Counted from the first letter of the stretch, positions 26,403 through 36,629 are shown. The stretch: 64,000 nt of DNA from Aromatoleum petrolei (GCF_017894385.1 NZ_CP059560.1:5216501-5280500); one strand, 5' to 3'. The notes: generated by a model from the letters alone, not told the origin. Made by a program: numbers and translations.

Positions 26403-27308
26403 TTACTTGGCGGCCTGCTTCTGCATCAGCGTGTAGCCGAACAGCGCGGCGCCCAGCGCGCCAGCGATCTGGCTGTCGATCTTGGTATCGATCTGCTTGA
26501 TGCCCAGCAGACGCTCGATCCGCTTCACAACGCCGGGGTTCTTCGCGATACCGCCGGTGATGAAGAAGCCCTCTTCCACACCGATCCGCTCGAGCAGGCT
26601 CACGACGCGCTCGGCCATCGCCTGGCAGTAGGCGGCGATAACCATGTTCTTCGTGTAGCCGGCCTTGAGCAGACCCAGCGCTTCCGACTTCGCGAACACG
26701 ACGCAGATCGACGACACGGCTTCCGGCTCGGTTTCGACGTCGAACGAACGCGGGCCCAGCTCGGCGATGGGGATCTGCATCAGGTCGGAGATGACTTCCA
26801 TGCCGCGGCCGGTACCGGCTGCGCACTTGTCGTTCATCAGGAAGTTCGTGACCTTGCCCTTGTCATCGCAGTGGATGGCCTTGCAGTCCTGGCCGCCCAT
26901 GTCGAGGATGGTGCGCACCTTGTTGCCGCCCATGTAGTTCGCGCCGCGGGCGTGGCACGCGATCTCGGTGATCGCCTTGTGGGCGAAGGGCACGTTCACC
27001 CGGCCGTAACCGGTGCCGACGACATAGTTGATGTCCTCAAGCTTCATGCCGATCTTGTCCATGATGCCCTGCAGCGCATTCTTGGCCGAGTCCGGCGAGT
27101 TGTTGCCGGTGCGCATGCTGTTGTAGCCGTACAGCTCGCCATCACAGACCAGCACCGCCTGCGAGGACACCGAACCCACGTCGATACCGCAGGTGATGAT
27201 CTTGGCGTCCTTCCAGTTCTTCGACTCGTCGTACCAGGTGTTTTCCTGCCAGCGCCAGAATTCCTTCTTCTCGGGGGCGGCGGTGGCGGCAGCAACTTCT
27301 GCATTCAT
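26403..27308 (-). CDS. bzdQ: Benzoyl-CoA reductase ATPase subunit
   Basis: A 301-residue ASKHA-fold ATPase of the HgdC/BcrA family. The Met of MNAEVAAATAAPEKKEF is preceded by AAGGAG. ATP loops: CGIDVGSVSSQAVL (about 40-53) and ILDMGGQDCKAI (134-145). Cys162 (DKCAAGTGRG) and Cys202 (SSICVVFAKSEA) should hold one half of the 4Fe-4S cluster shared with the partner subunit BzdP. ATP hydrolysis drives electrons to the aromatic ring. It lies between bzdP and bzdM. Confidence 0.95.
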   Translation of the reverse strand: MNAEVAAATAAPEKKEFWRWQENTWYDESKNWKDAKIITCGIDVGSVSSQAVLVCDGELYGYNSMRTGNNSPDSAKNALQGIMDKIGMKLEDINYVVGTGYGRVNVPFAHKAITEIACHARGANYMGGNKVRTILDMGGQDCKAIHCDDKGKVTNFLMNDKCAAGTGRGMEVISDLMQIPIAELGPRSFDVETEPEAVSSICVVFAKSEALGLLKAGYTKNMVIAAYCQAMAERVVSLLERIGVEEGFFITGGIAKNPGVVKRIERLLGIKQIDTKIDSQIAGALGAALFGYTLMQKQAAK

Positions 27309-27346
27309 TTGATCGCTCCTTAATCCGTATCTGTTCGCGTTTCGGT

Positions 27347-28156
27347 TCAGTGCACTCGCTCGGCTGCAATCAGCGCGCAACCCAGGGCGCTGACGAACTC
27401 GGGCAGTTCGGGCAGAAGAACCTCATCGACGTCCATTGCGGTCTTCAGCGACTGGACGAAACCGGGGTTGTGGCCCATGCCGCCGATCAGCACCACGTTG
27501 CCTTCGATGCCGACGCGACGGACCATCGCGCAGACACGGCTCGCCACTGCATCCAGCACCGCCTTGGCGATGTCTTCCTTCGGCGTCGAGGAGTGGATCA
27601 GCGACACCACTTCCGACTCGGCGAACACCGTGCATTGCGCGTTCATCGGGATGCTCTTGTCGGACTTGAGGCTGGCCTCGCCGAACTCCTTGAGCGTGAG
27701 CTGCAGCGCGCGGCTCATCGCCTCGGCGAAGGAACCGGCACCCGCGGCGCACTTCTCGTTACCGGCGAAGTCGATCGCCTTGCCGTCCGGATCGGTCTTG
27801 ATGCCGCGGCCTTCCTCGGCACCGACGTCAACCACCGTGCGAGCTTGCGGGTACATGTACACCGCACCGCGCGCTCCGGCCGTCATCTCGGTGATGCCTT
27901 CGGTAGCGAAGGCCACTTGGCCACGGCCGGCGCCGGTCGCAAAGATCGACTTCACCTGGTCACGCGTCACGCCAGCCTCGGCGAGAGCGGCATCGAAGGC
28001 CTTCTCGGCAGCCTGGTCGGCGTCGAGGTCACCCGGCAGCATCAGGTGAGCCTTCTTGACCGCGAAGCTCGGCTCCTTGGCGCCTTCAACCTTGATTTGC
28101 TCCAGCAGCACAACCTTCACGCTGCGGGACCCCATATCGATTCCAGCGGTAATCAT
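27347..28156 (-). CDS. bzdP: Benzoyl-CoA reductase ATPase subunit
   Basis: A 269-residue ASKHA ATPase, partner of BzdQ. ATP loops: AGIDMGSRSVKVVLL at the start and VVDVGAEEGRGIK (108-120). Cluster Cys136 (EKCAAGAGSF) and Cys175 (AQCTVFAESEV). The second phosphate loop reads GAEEG rather than GGQD as in BzdQ, the usual asymmetry between the two ATPase subunits. Starts 28 bases after bzdO. Confidence 0.95.
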   Translation of the reverse strand: MITAGIDMGSRSVKVVLLEQIKVEGAKEPSFAVKKAHLMLPGDLDADQAAEKAFDAALAEAGVTRDQVKSIFATGAGRGQVAFATEGITEMTAGARGAVYMYPQARTVVDVGAEEGRGIKTDPDGKAIDFAGNEKCAAGAGSFAEAMSRALQLTLKEFGEASLKSDKSIPMNAQCTVFAESEVVSLIHSSTPKEDIAKAVLDAVASRVCAMVRRVGIEGNVVLIGGMGHNPGFVQSLKTAMDVDEVLLPELPEFVSALGCALIAAERVH

Positions 28157-28184
28157 TCTCGTCTCCTCTTGGCTCTGTTACCGA

Positions 28185-29510
<1,326 letters not shown>

Positions 29511-29515
29511 TCAGT

Positions 29516-30655
29516 TCAGAACAGCTCTTCTTCGCTCAGCGTCTCGAGGAATGCCTCGATACGGATGCGGAAGGGCCCGATCGGATTGGTGATGTCGAAT
29601 TCCAGGAACAGCGTCGGAATCCCGTTATCTTCCAGATGACGCTTCAGATCCGGGTAATCGCCCTCGTGCGGATCGCAGAACTTCTGCTGCAGGAAGATCG
29701 CGCCCTCGACGCCGTAGTCCTTGGCCAGACCGAGAACGTGGTCGAAACGGGTGTGCGCGGGGTAATCCTTCGTCGGACAGGCCGGACGATCGCAGTAACG
29801 ATCGGCAATGGCCTTGATGACGTCGTCTTCGGGCTTCGAGGCGTTCCAGAAGTAGCGGCTGCCCGAGCACTGGTCATCAACGACGATGGTCGCACCGACC
29901 GACTCCACCATGCCCATGAACGCGATGTCGTCGTTCTCGGAACCGATGGTCATGAAGCGGGCACCGGTCTTGCGCTCGACCTTGCGGGTCGGCAGCGCAG
30001 CGAGCACCTTCTTCAGCATCTCGTTGTGCTCGCGCTTGTCGATGAACTGAGCGGTCAGCGATGCGTACAGAGCTTCGACGCCGGTCACCTTCGGGTCGGC
30101 TTCCTTGCGGAATTCATACAGCTCGCGCAGCAGGCGGCGGTTCTCGTCGCACACGGCCAACGCATCCTTCAGCATCGCATCGGTGATTTCCTTGCCGATC
30201 AGCGTCTGCAGGAACACGCGGAAGGACTGCACTTCTGCGTGGTGAGCCTTGCGCGAATGTTGCGACTGGACCTCGTTGGGCATCGGCACGTAGTAGTCCC
30301 ACTTGACGGTGGGAACGTGCAGGCGCCAGGAGCCAAAGGTCTGGCGATACTGGATGCAGGACTGGGTCAGCGTGACGCCTTCCGCGTAGTCGAAGCGGCC
30401 CAGCAGACCCTGCGCGAGCGAGTCGCGGCAGAACGGGCAGAACATGCCGAAGATGTGCGGCTCGGTCACGTTCTGCGGCTCGTGCGCACCGAGGACGCGC
30501 ACCGGCAACATGCCGGCCGCGATCAGCAGCTCTTCCGGCGTGTAGGTGCACATCGTTGCCACCACCTGGCCACCTGTCCGCGCCTTCCAGTCGCGTGCAT
30601 AATCGTGGCGCTTCTCGTACCAGGTCTTGAACTGGTCGAACAAACCATCGCTCAT
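29516..30655 (-). CDS. bzdN: Benzoyl-CoA reductase substrate-binding subunit, first gene of the operon
   Basis: A 379-residue HgdB-like subunit. The ATG of MSDGLFDQFKTWYEKRHDYARDW is chosen because AGAGGAG precedes it. Features: MCTYTPEELLIAAGMLPVRVLG, MFCPFCRDSLAQ, DDQCSGSRYFWN and KFCDPHEGDYP, with Cys likely binding iron-sulfur. Together with BzdO it holds the ring during reduction to the cyclohexadiene. It heads the long catabolic transcript and is preceded by a promoter region with an FNR-like site and many TGCA words. Confidence 0.95.
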   Translation of the reverse strand: MSDGLFDQFKTWYEKRHDYARDWKARTGGQVVATMCTYTPEELLIAAGMLPVRVLGAHEPQNVTEPHIFGMFCPFCRDSLAQGLLGRFDYAEGVTLTQSCIQYRQTFGSWRLHVPTVKWDYYVPMPNEVQSQHSRKAHHAEVQSFRVFLQTLIGKEITDAMLKDALAVCDENRRLLRELYEFRKEADPKVTGVEALYASLTAQFIDKREHNEMLKKVLAALPTRKVERKTGARFMTIGSENDDIAFMGMVESVGATIVVDDQCSGSRYFWNASKPEDDVIKAIADRYCDRPACPTKDYPAHTRFDHVLGLAKDYGVEGAIFLQQKFCDPHEGDYPDLKRHLEDNGIPTLFLEFDITNPIGPFRIRIEAFLETLSEEELF

Positions 30656-30707
30656 CGAACTATCTCCTCTGATGTGTTGCGGATCCCGTCCCTGAGTCCG
30701 CCTTTGC

Positions 30708-30865
30708 TGCATTATCTTGCCGGTCCTGCATGATGTCGCATGTTACGCACTGCAGTGCAGGCGATGTTGACTTAAGTCAAACCCGAAGCAGGTTTGCATG
30801 CATTGGACTGCAGTTTTTATCGGCAAAATTCGAGGCTTTAATGCCGCAGTGCACCAATAAGTGCA
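30708..30865 (-). promoter_or_regulatory. Putative bzd operon promoter (PN-like): FNR-type box plus TGCA operators
   Basis: The palindrome TTGACTTAAGTCAA (30767-30780) resembles an FNR/AcpR site. On the minus strand TAACAT (30745-30740) is a fair -10; a start near 30733 would put the palindrome at about -41, the class II activator position. Nine TGCA words lie at 30708, 30727, 30751, 30756, 30795, 30799, 30809, 30850 and 30862. Published BzdR operators are built on TGCA repeats, and the three groups here fall near the start, near -65 to -80 and near -120 to -130. So: repressed by BzdR without benzoyl-CoA and activated when oxygen is absent. Between about 30866 and 31234 I see no gene, only three further TGCA words and a hairpin. 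Confidence 0.8.
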
Positions 30866-31084
30866 CTACGGTTCAATATAGAACTCGATTTATGGGAAAA
30901 CAAACGTCGAATTCCGACCGATAGCCGGCCAAAAACCCAGTCCGGGCAAGATCTTCAGGAAAAATGGGGCGATAGGGGAAAGGACTGGAGACGGCTCATG
31001 CACGATGTTGCACTGCCGCACCGAGTTTTCCGGAGATTTGCAGGCACGCGGTGGTTCCGCGTCGTTGCGCCCTTCTTCCGACAT

Positions 31085-31111
31085 CGTTCCGCACCCGGCA
31101 GGTGCGGAACG
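31085..31111. terminator. Strong hairpin between bzdR and bzdN
   Basis: Perfect 11-bp stem (CGTTCCGCACC with GGTGCGGAACG) around a 5-base loop, downstream of bzdR and upstream of the bzdN promoter. No T run follows on either strand, so intrinsic termination is only partly supported. Its likely effect is to separate the bzdR message from the catabolic operon. Confidence 0.5.
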
Positions 31112-31234
31112 GCGAGGGCTTAGACAGAAGGCAATCAAGGAGCGCCGGTCGTTCGAATCGCGTCGAAGGACAACAACCGGAATACAGCGGGCTCGGCCCG
31201 AGCGGCGTCCGGCTACCGGATCATCGACGCACGC

Positions 31235-32131
31235 TCAGCGCGAAAGGACATCGATGATGTCCAGGAAAGATTGTTCGACCGTTCGGCCGGAGGTATCGAT
31301 GATGGCGTCTGCCTTGCTGTACATGGCCGTCCGGCCCGCAAGGATGCGCTTCAGGTCGTCCATCGCCTCCTGGTTGCCGTGCATGGGGCGGTAATCCCCC
31401 TGCGCCATGACGCGGGCCATATGCTCCTCGGGGGACGCACACAGCCAGATCGTGAAACACGACGACAGCAGCAGGTCGAAGTTCGCGGGCTCGGAGACGA
31501 TGCTGCCGCCAGCGATCAGCACGAAGGCTTCGTTGTTCGCAACCACCGACTCCAGCCCGCGGCGCTCATAGCGGCGGTAGGCCGATTGTCCATAGAGCGA
31601 AAAGATCTCCGACAGGTCGGCACCCGCCTCCTGCTCGATCACTTTTGCAAGTTCGAGGAAAGGCACGCCGAGATGCTCCGCGAGCATCGTGCCGAGCGTC
31701 GTCTTCCCGGCCCCGCGCAAGCCAATGAAGGCGATGCGCTGCCTGCGCGCACTGCGCCCGGACGATTCGAGCTCGTTCTGCAGCAGTCGGCGCGCCCATT
31801 CATGCGTCTTAGGCGGGAAACGGCTCAGGTACTGGATCAGCAGCGTCAGCTCGGGCGACTGCTCCGCCTCCTCCCGCACCAGATCCACGATCGAAAACCC
31901 GAGCCCCTGCGCGATCTGCCGCAATAGGATGATGGAGATGTTCCCGTGCCCCGTTTCGAGTTGGGCCAGGTAGCGCTCCGACACCCCTGATTGATGGGCC
32001 AGCATCTTGCGCGTCATGCCCCGTTGCGCACGCAGGTCGCGAATGCGGTCCCCGAGCATCAGCAGGTAATTGTTCTCTTCCAGCGACAGGTCCGGGCGTT
32101 TTAGCCGTGACGAGTTCTCATCGTTGGACAT
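31235..32131 (-). CDS. bzdR: BzdR transcriptional repressor (HTH + shikimate-kinase-like domain)
   Basis: A 298-residue regulator, the exact length of BzdR in Azoarcus. The ATG of MSNDENSSRLKRPD is chosen; the frame upstream runs through the promoter. Residues about 25-85 are an XRE-type helix-turn-helix (MTRKMLAHQSGVSERYLAQLETG); a linker follows; residues about 125-298 resemble shikimate kinase with P-loop FIGLRGAGKTTLG and GGSIVSEP. In the known protein the C-terminal domain binds benzoyl-CoA and releases the repressor from DNA. It precedes bzdN in the same direction, as in Azoarcus, and probably also represses itself. Confidence 0.96.
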   Translation of the reverse strand: MSNDENSSRLKRPDLSLEENNYLLMLGDRIRDLRAQRGMTRKMLAHQSGVSERYLAQLETGHGNISIILLRQIAQGLGFSIVDLVREEAEQSPELTLLIQYLSRFPPKTHEWARRLLQNELESSGRSARRQRIAFIGLRGAGKTTLGTMLAEHLGVPFLELAKVIEQEAGADLSEIFSLYGQSAYRRYERRGLESVVANNEAFVLIAGGSIVSEPANFDLLLSSCFTIWLCASPEEHMARVMAQGDYRPMHGNQEAMDDLKRILAGRTAMYSKADAIIDTSGRTVEQSFLDIIDVLSR

Positions 32132-32171
32132 TGGCGCTACCCCTATTTGAGCGGCAATAAAGTGCCGGTGA

Positions 32172-32215
32172 ATTATAGTGCTCAAGGTTGGGCGCGATTG
32201 CAACATGCAGTTGCA
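32172..32215 (-). promoter_or_regulatory. Putative bzdR promoter with TGCA operator
   Basis: On the minus strand a perfect TATAAT lies at 32177-32172, 41 bases before the bzdR start. Three TGCA words (32199, 32206, 32212) cover the -35 zone, where the best hexamer is poor. That layout would let BzdR block its own promoter, as reported for PR in Azoarcus. Confidence 0.65.
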
Positions 32216-32330
32216 TCAAGAGGCATTCGTATTATCCGCAAAAATTCCACAAACGCCTCCGTGATCGCGCGCACGCGACGTGGAAAAATGCTTATGGCAT
32301 TATGTGCATTCTCGCCAATTCACTATCGTC

Positions 32331-32798
32331 ATGAGCCGCGGAAAACTGCATGCCATTGCTGTCGTCGCGACGGCGTTCGCCCTTGTGCCCGCCGCGAGCC
32401 GGGCGCAAGTTTTCAAGTGCGTGTCGGCCAGCGGGCAGGCCAGCTATCAGGCGCTCCCGTGCGAAAACGATGGGGCGCGTGTCGATCTCCCCGCGCACGC
32501 CCCCACCGCACGGGAACGCGCCGCCGCCCAGGCTCGTGCACGCAAGGAGCAAGGTTTCGTCTCCGAAATCGAGTCCGGACGGGAAGCCGCGAAGCGCAGC
32601 GCACGTGTGGAACTCAAGCGGCGCGACGACGAGCGTCAGGCACACGCCGCGCGCTGTGCGAGCTATCAGGAACGCGCTGAGCGAGCCGATGCCGACGCGA
32701 GGATGCATCTGCGGCGAAACCGCTACAAACGCGACCATGAATCGCGTGCGCGCGCGCTGCGGGACCGCTACTTCAGCGAGTGTTTCGCGGCCGACTGA
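32331..32798 (+). CDS. DUF4124-type exported protein
   Basis: A 155-residue protein with a signal peptide (HAIAVVATAFALVPAASRAQ). The mature start VFKCVSASGQASYQALPC is a typical DUF4124 opening with two Cys likely paired. The remainder is a charged, Arg/Ala-rich helix, probably coiled coil, with one further Cys pair (ARCASY, SECFAAD). Function unknown; periplasmic. It is divergent from bzdR and shows no link to benzoate. Confidence 0.75.
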   Translation: MSRGKLHAIAVVATAFALVPAASRAQVFKCVSASGQASYQALPCENDGARVDLPAHAPTARERAAAQARARKEQGFVSEIESGREAAKRSARVELKRRDDERQAHAARCASYQERAERADADARMHLRRNRYKRDHESRARALRDRYFSECFAAD

Positions 32799-32892
32799 AG
32801 GCCGGCCGCCGACCGGGGCGACAGCATCACCGCCTTGCGGCGAACGAATCCCGCGGTCGATACTTAGGGCGGCGATTTGTCGCCGGCGGGCC

Positions 32893-33963
32893 TTATTTGG
32901 CGGTCCGTTCCTCGATGATGCGCCAACTGCCTGTCACCCTGCCGAATACGACGATCTTCTGGTCTACCGAATTCAGCGCCTCGCTGCGGTAATCCTGGCG
33001 GAATTGCGCGATCGCTCGCTTTCCGTCGAGCAGAATCTTCACTTCCGCCAGCTTCACGTCGATGGATGACGCACCACCGATGCGTTCGCGCCGCAGGGTG
33101 CGCCATTGCTCGAGCGGCCGTCCGTCGGCAGGTCGGAAGTCGGGTGCATAATGATTCAGATAGGAATCGATGTCGCGTGCGGACCACGCATGGGCCCATG
33201 CCTCCAGCGCCTCGCGTACGGCCGTTTCGGCCTGCAGCGGATCGTTGGCCCGCCCCTCGCCCGACGGCGACTCGTCACCCGCACTCGCAACCGGAGCGGA
33301 AACCTGCCCCTCGCCCGCCTGGCCCCCCTCGGGCTGCACGACCTTCACCGGCCCCTTGGCTTCCGCATCGTCGAGCATGCTCCCGATCTTCTCCACCCCG
33401 ACGCGCAGGGGATCGATGCGGTATGCCGTGAAATTCAACAACTCGCCAAGTGCCGTACGCCCCTTCGCATTGCGCAGTCGGGCGTCGGTTCCGGCCTTGA
33501 TGAGGGACTCGACGATCGCCACGTCGGAATCCATGCGCCGGCGCATCGCCACAAGATGCATCGGAGCATTCCCCGCAGCGTCTACGGCATCGGGACGCGC
33601 GCCGGCGGCCAGCAGTGCGTCAACCCCCTCCCGGTCGCCACGCTGGGCGGCGTGATGGAGTGCTGTCCGACCATGAAGCGGTTTGTGCGAATCCGTCGCG
33701 GCAAGGTCGGCGCCCTCGGCAATGCGGGCGCGCAGGCGGACCATGTCCCCGCAAGCCGCCGCGTCGATCAGGTTTCGCGGCAAGGGTCCCGATTGCGGGC
33801 AGGACACGCGGGCGACGGGATTGAACTCCGGCCGGAACGGTTTGACGAACGTGGCGTTGCCAGCGGTCGCGAGCGCCAGACCGTTGAATCCGAACAACGC
33901 GATGCCGGCGAACACCGCGATTGGACGCAGGTTTGCGCGACGATGCAAGGCTTTGGGTTGCAT
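32893..33963 (-). CDS. Exported ankyrin-repeat protein with C-terminal SnoaL/NTF2-like domain
   Basis: A 356-residue protein. The Met before QPKALHRRANLRPIAVFAGIALFGF is chosen; an N-terminal hydrophobic segment suggests export. Residues about 65-195 hold ankyrin repeats (GRTALHHAAQRGDREGVDALLAAGARPDAVDAAGNAPMHL). A Gly/Glu/Pro-rich linker follows, then a domain (about 245-356) with ALEAWAHAWSARDIDSYLNHYAPDF and GSWRIIEERTAK, like the NTF2/SnoaL fold at the end of some L,D-transpeptidases and secreted proteins. The ribosome site is weak. Ligand and role unknown. Confidence 0.75.
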   Translation of the reverse strand: MQPKALHRRANLRPIAVFAGIALFGFNGLALATAGNATFVKPFRPEFNPVARVSCPQSGPLPRNLIDAAACGDMVRLRARIAEGADLAATDSHKPLHGRTALHHAAQRGDREGVDALLAAGARPDAVDAAGNAPMHLVAMRRRMDSDVAIVESLIKAGTDARLRNAKGRTALGELLNFTAYRIDPLRVGVEKIGSMLDDAEAKGPVKVVQPEGGQAGEGQVSAPVASAGDESPSGEGRANDPLQAETAVREALEAWAHAWSARDIDSYLNHYAPDFRPADGRPLEQWRTLRRERIGGASSIDVKLAEVKILLDGKRAIAQFRQDYRSEALNSVDQKIVVFGRVTGSWRIIEERTAK

Positions 33964-34114
33964 TTTGTTACCAATAGCGGGAGGGGCGGATTCTAACAAA
34001 TGCCGAAACGCCTCTTGCACCTGCGAACGGCCCGATGTGCGGCGTGGAGACGGGGAAATTGCCGACATCTTGATCGTCGTCAACCGTGCCGGCCGCGGCC
34101 GGTCAATACAACGC

Positions 34115-34140
34115 GACAGGGGCGCCTTGGCGCCCCTGTC
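34115..34140. terminator. Perfect hairpin downstream of gltX
   Basis: GACAGGGGCGCC (34115-34126) pairs with GGCGCCCCTGTC (34129-34140), effectively a 10-bp stem with a short loop. It lies 58 bases past the gltX stop on the minus strand and about 150 bases before the next minus-strand gene. The following T content is low, so termination is plausible but not certain. Confidence 0.55.
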
Positions 34141-34197
34141 GGAGAGATGACGGTTCGCGGGGCAGCCTTTTTTGTCGACTGCCTCCGCAGGCTAGCG

Positions 34198-35595
34198 TCA
34201 GATGTAGCGTGCCATGCGCGCGAGCACGCGCTCGCGCCCGAGAACCTCGAGCACTGCGTCGATGGCCGGGGTCTGCGCAACACCCAGGGTCGCCACGCGG
34301 AGCGGAATTGCGACTTGCGGCATCTTCAGCCCATGCTCGGCCATCGTGTCCTTGATCGCCTGATTGAGCGCAGCCTTCTCCCATGCGGCGGCCTCGAGGC
34401 GCCCTTTCAGCGCGGCGAGCGCGGCACGCGCGCCCTCGCTCAAGTGCTGGGCAATGAGTTCGGGCGCCGGATGCACTTCGATGCAGTACAGCTCCGCCGA
34501 GTCGGTCAGTTCGTTCAGATTGGCGACGCGTTCCTTGTATAGCGCGACGATCGATTCCAGCGCGGGCCCGGCTTCGGGATCCACCCCGCGACGTGCGAGC
34601 CGGCGCGCGACCTCGGCCGCAAGACGCGTGTTGTCGGCCTGCTTGATGTAATGGGCGTTCAGCCAGTTGAGCTTCTCGGTGTTGAACTGCGCGGCCGAAG
34701 GCGTGATGTGGTCGAGATCGAACCACCCTACGAACTGTTCGCGCGAAAAGATCTCGTCGTCGCCATGGCTCCAGCCCAGACGGCCAAGGTAATTCACGAC
34801 CGCCTCGGGCAGATAGCCGTCGTCGTCGTACTGCATCACGCTCACCGCGCCATGCCGCTTCGACAGTTTGGTGCCGTCGTCGCCGAGGATCATCGACAGG
34901 TGGGCGTACAACGGCACCTGGGCACCGAGCGCGCGCAGGATGTTGATTTGCCGCGGCGTGTTATTGACATGATCGTCGCCGCGGATGACGTGGGTGATGC
35001 CCATGTCGAGGTCATCGACCACGACGCAGAAGTTGTAGGTGGGGGTGCCGTCGGCACGTGCGATCACAAGATCGTCGAGTTCGGAATTGGCGATCTCGAT
35101 GCGTCCCTTGACGAGATCGTCCCACGCTACGACGCCGTCCGCCGGGTTGCGGAAACGCACGACCGGACTCGCGCCTTCGGGCGGCGTTGGCAGCACCTTG
35201 CCCGGTTCGGGCCGCCAGCGGCCGTCGTACCGCGGTTTCTCGCCCCGTGTACGCTGCTCCTCGCGAATGCGGTCGAGTTCCTCTGGCAAGGTGTAGCAGT
35301 AGTATGCGGCGCCGGCAGCCAGCATCTGCTGGATGACTTCCTTGTAGCGTTCCATCCGCTGCATCTGGTAGAACGGGCCCTCGTCGGCATCGAGCCCCAA
35401 CCACGCCATGCCGTCGAGAATCGCCTGCACCGCTTCGGGCGTCGAGCGCGCCACGTCGGTGTCCTCGATGCGGAGGATGAAGGTACCGCCATGGCGACGC
35501 GCAAAGGCCCACGAGAAGAGCGCGGTACGCGCGCCGCCGATATGGAGGTAGCCGGTGGGGCTGGGGGCGAAACGGGTGCGAACGTTGGAAGCCAT
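34198..35595 (-). CDS. gltX: Glutamate-tRNA ligase
   Basis: A 465-residue class I aminoacyl-tRNA synthetase charging tRNA-Glu. Motifs: [20 protein letters not shown] (HIGH form) and [10 protein letters not shown] (KMSKS form). ATP- and glutamate-site segments [12 protein letters not shown] and [16 protein letters not shown] are present. The Met of [15 protein letters not shown] is the family start. It lies downstream of two tRNA-Val genes on the same strand, separated by a terminator-like hairpin. Confidence 0.97.
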   Translation of the reverse strand: MASNVRTRFAPSPTGYLHIGGARTALFSWAFARRHGGTFILRIEDTDVARSTPEAVQAILDGMAWLGLDADEGPFYQMQRMERYKEVIQQMLAAGAAYYCYTLPEELDRIREEQRTRGEKPRYDGRWRPEPGKVLPTPPEGASPVVRFRNPADGVVAWDDLVKGRIEIANSELDDLVIARADGTPTYNFCVVVDDLDMGITHVIRGDDHVNNTPRQINILRALGAQVPLYAHLSMILGDDGTKLSKRHGAVSVMQYDDDGYLPEAVVNYLGRLGWSHGDDEIFSREQFVGWFDLDHITPSAAQFNTEKLNWLNAHYIKQADNTRLAAEVARRLARRGVDPEAGPALESIVALYKERVANLNELTDSAELYCIEVHPAPELIAQHLSEGARAALAALKGRLEAAAWEKAALNQAIKDTMAEHGLKMPQVAIPLRVATLGVAQTPAIDAVLEVLGRERVLARMARYI

Positions 35596-35698
35596 CGATG
35601 AGGACTCTGGACCGGATCTAAAGACGCGGATTCTACGCCATCGGCCCTCCTTCACCACGCGAAGGCGGTGACGGCTGCAATCCGCACGCAAAATAACA

Positions 35699-35728
35699 AA
35701 GGCCCTGAAACGGGAGTTCCAGGGCCTT
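35699..35728 (-). terminator. Rho-independent terminator after the tRNA-Val genes
   Basis: On the minus strand AAGGCCCTG (35728-35720) pairs with CAGGGCCTT (35707-35699) around a 12-base loop, followed by TGTTATTTT. It lies 6 bases past the 3' end of the second tRNA and would end the tRNA transcript before gltX. Confidence 0.75.
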
Positions 35729-35733
35729 GCATG

Positions 35734-35808
35734 TGGTGGGCGGTACTGGGATCGAACCAGTGACCCCTGCCGTGTGAAGGCAGTGCTCTACCGCTGAGCT
35801 AACCGCCC
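35734..35808 (-). tRNA. tRNA-Val (CAC), copy 2
   Basis: 75 bases including encoded CCA. Acceptor arm GGGCGG/CCGCCC, D arm AGCTCAGCGGTAGAGC, anticodon stem CTGCC/GGCAG with loop TTCACAC (anticodon CAC, reads GUG), T arm CTGGTTCGATCCCAG. Identical to the copy 27 bases upstream in the transcript. Confidence 0.95.
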
Positions 35809-35835
35809 GGAATTCCGTGCGTCTTCGTCATCGAC

Positions 35836-35910
35836 TGGTGGGCGGTACTGGGATCGAACCAGTGACCCCTGCCGTGTGAAGGCAGTGCTCTACCGCTGAG
35901 CTAACCGCCC
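35836..35910 (-). tRNA. tRNA-Val (CAC), copy 1
   Basis: 75 bases including encoded CCA; the same sequence as the copy at 35734-35808, with anticodon CAC. The two lie in tandem, presumably transcribed together and ending at the hairpin at 35699-35728. Confidence 0.95.
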
Positions 35911-36110
35911 AGTGTGGCGAAGAGGCGCGATTGTAGAGGGACGCGAATTCCTTCGTCAAGCATGGCGGGAGACTTTTCTTATTGCCGGCGACCGGAGCCC
36001 TGCCTGCGGCATCCTGCCACCGGCAACTCTCGCTGCATGGACAGAAGTCATGCCAGAATCGCGTTGCGCCCCTCGACGGACGTTGCACACAGAATAAACA
36101 GGAGACATTG

Positions 36111-36620
36111 ATGGGAGTGGTATTCGCCAAGACCGAGAAAGGGCAAGAGGAGATCGCCAGCCGAAGCGGGGAACTCTCGCCCCGGGTGCGCCGAGTCCTG
36201 ATTCTCGTGGATGGTCGCAGGACGGTGTCCGAACTGCGCGACCTGGTCTCGGCCAACGATTTGACGCACACGCTTGGTACGCTCGAAGAGCTGGGCCTCA
36301 TCGAGGTGAAGAAGCTCCGAGCGGCCGACGGCGCCGAGGCAGAGCCTTCCGGCCCGATGCCGTCCATCACGGCATTCCGGTCGCTGCCGACGCCCCCCAA
36401 TCCAAAGGAACTGGAGATGGCGCGCAATTTCATGTTGAACACGCTGAAGACGTTCAGCAGCATCCATGCGCCGGTCTCGCTGATGACCAGCATCAACGGG
36501 GCACGAACGCATGAGGAGCTGCGCGCGCACTACCCCGCGTGGTTTCGCATGATCATGGAGAGCCGTTCCGGCCAGCGGCGTGCAGAAGACCTCCGCACCG
36601 ACCTGCTGAAGGTGCTCTGA
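36111..36620 (+). CDS. Hypothetical protein, possible winged-helix-like N-terminus
   Basis: A 169-residue protein, start ATG after AGGAGA. Residues about 20-70 (ELSPRVRRVLILVDGRRTVSELRDLV...THTLGTLEELGLIEVKK) read like a winged-helix fold that ends in a wing. The rest is helical with no known motif. No signal peptide or Cys. It converges on the HDOD gene, 9 bases away. I cannot name a function; a DNA-binding or signalling adaptor role is a guess. Confidence 0.75.
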   Translation: MGVVFAKTEKGQEEIASRSGELSPRVRRVLILVDGRRTVSELRDLVSANDLTHTLGTLEELGLIEVKKLRAADGAEAEPSGPMPSITAFRSLPTPPNPKELEMARNFMLNTLKTFSSIHAPVSLMTSINGARTHEELRAHYPAWFRMIMESRSGQRRAEDLRTDLLKVL

Positions 36621-36629
36621 GCCGGCCGG

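Noticed and set aside
30890..31138. 82-residue minus-strand ORF in the bzdR-bzdN gap
   Set aside because: No ribosome site, no motif, and it spans the strong hairpin at 31085-31111; it looks non-coding.
35734..35910. Tandem tRNA pair as a CRISPR-like or phage attachment repeat
   Set aside because: Both units fold as complete tRNAs with CCA; there is no integrase gene or further repeat nearby.
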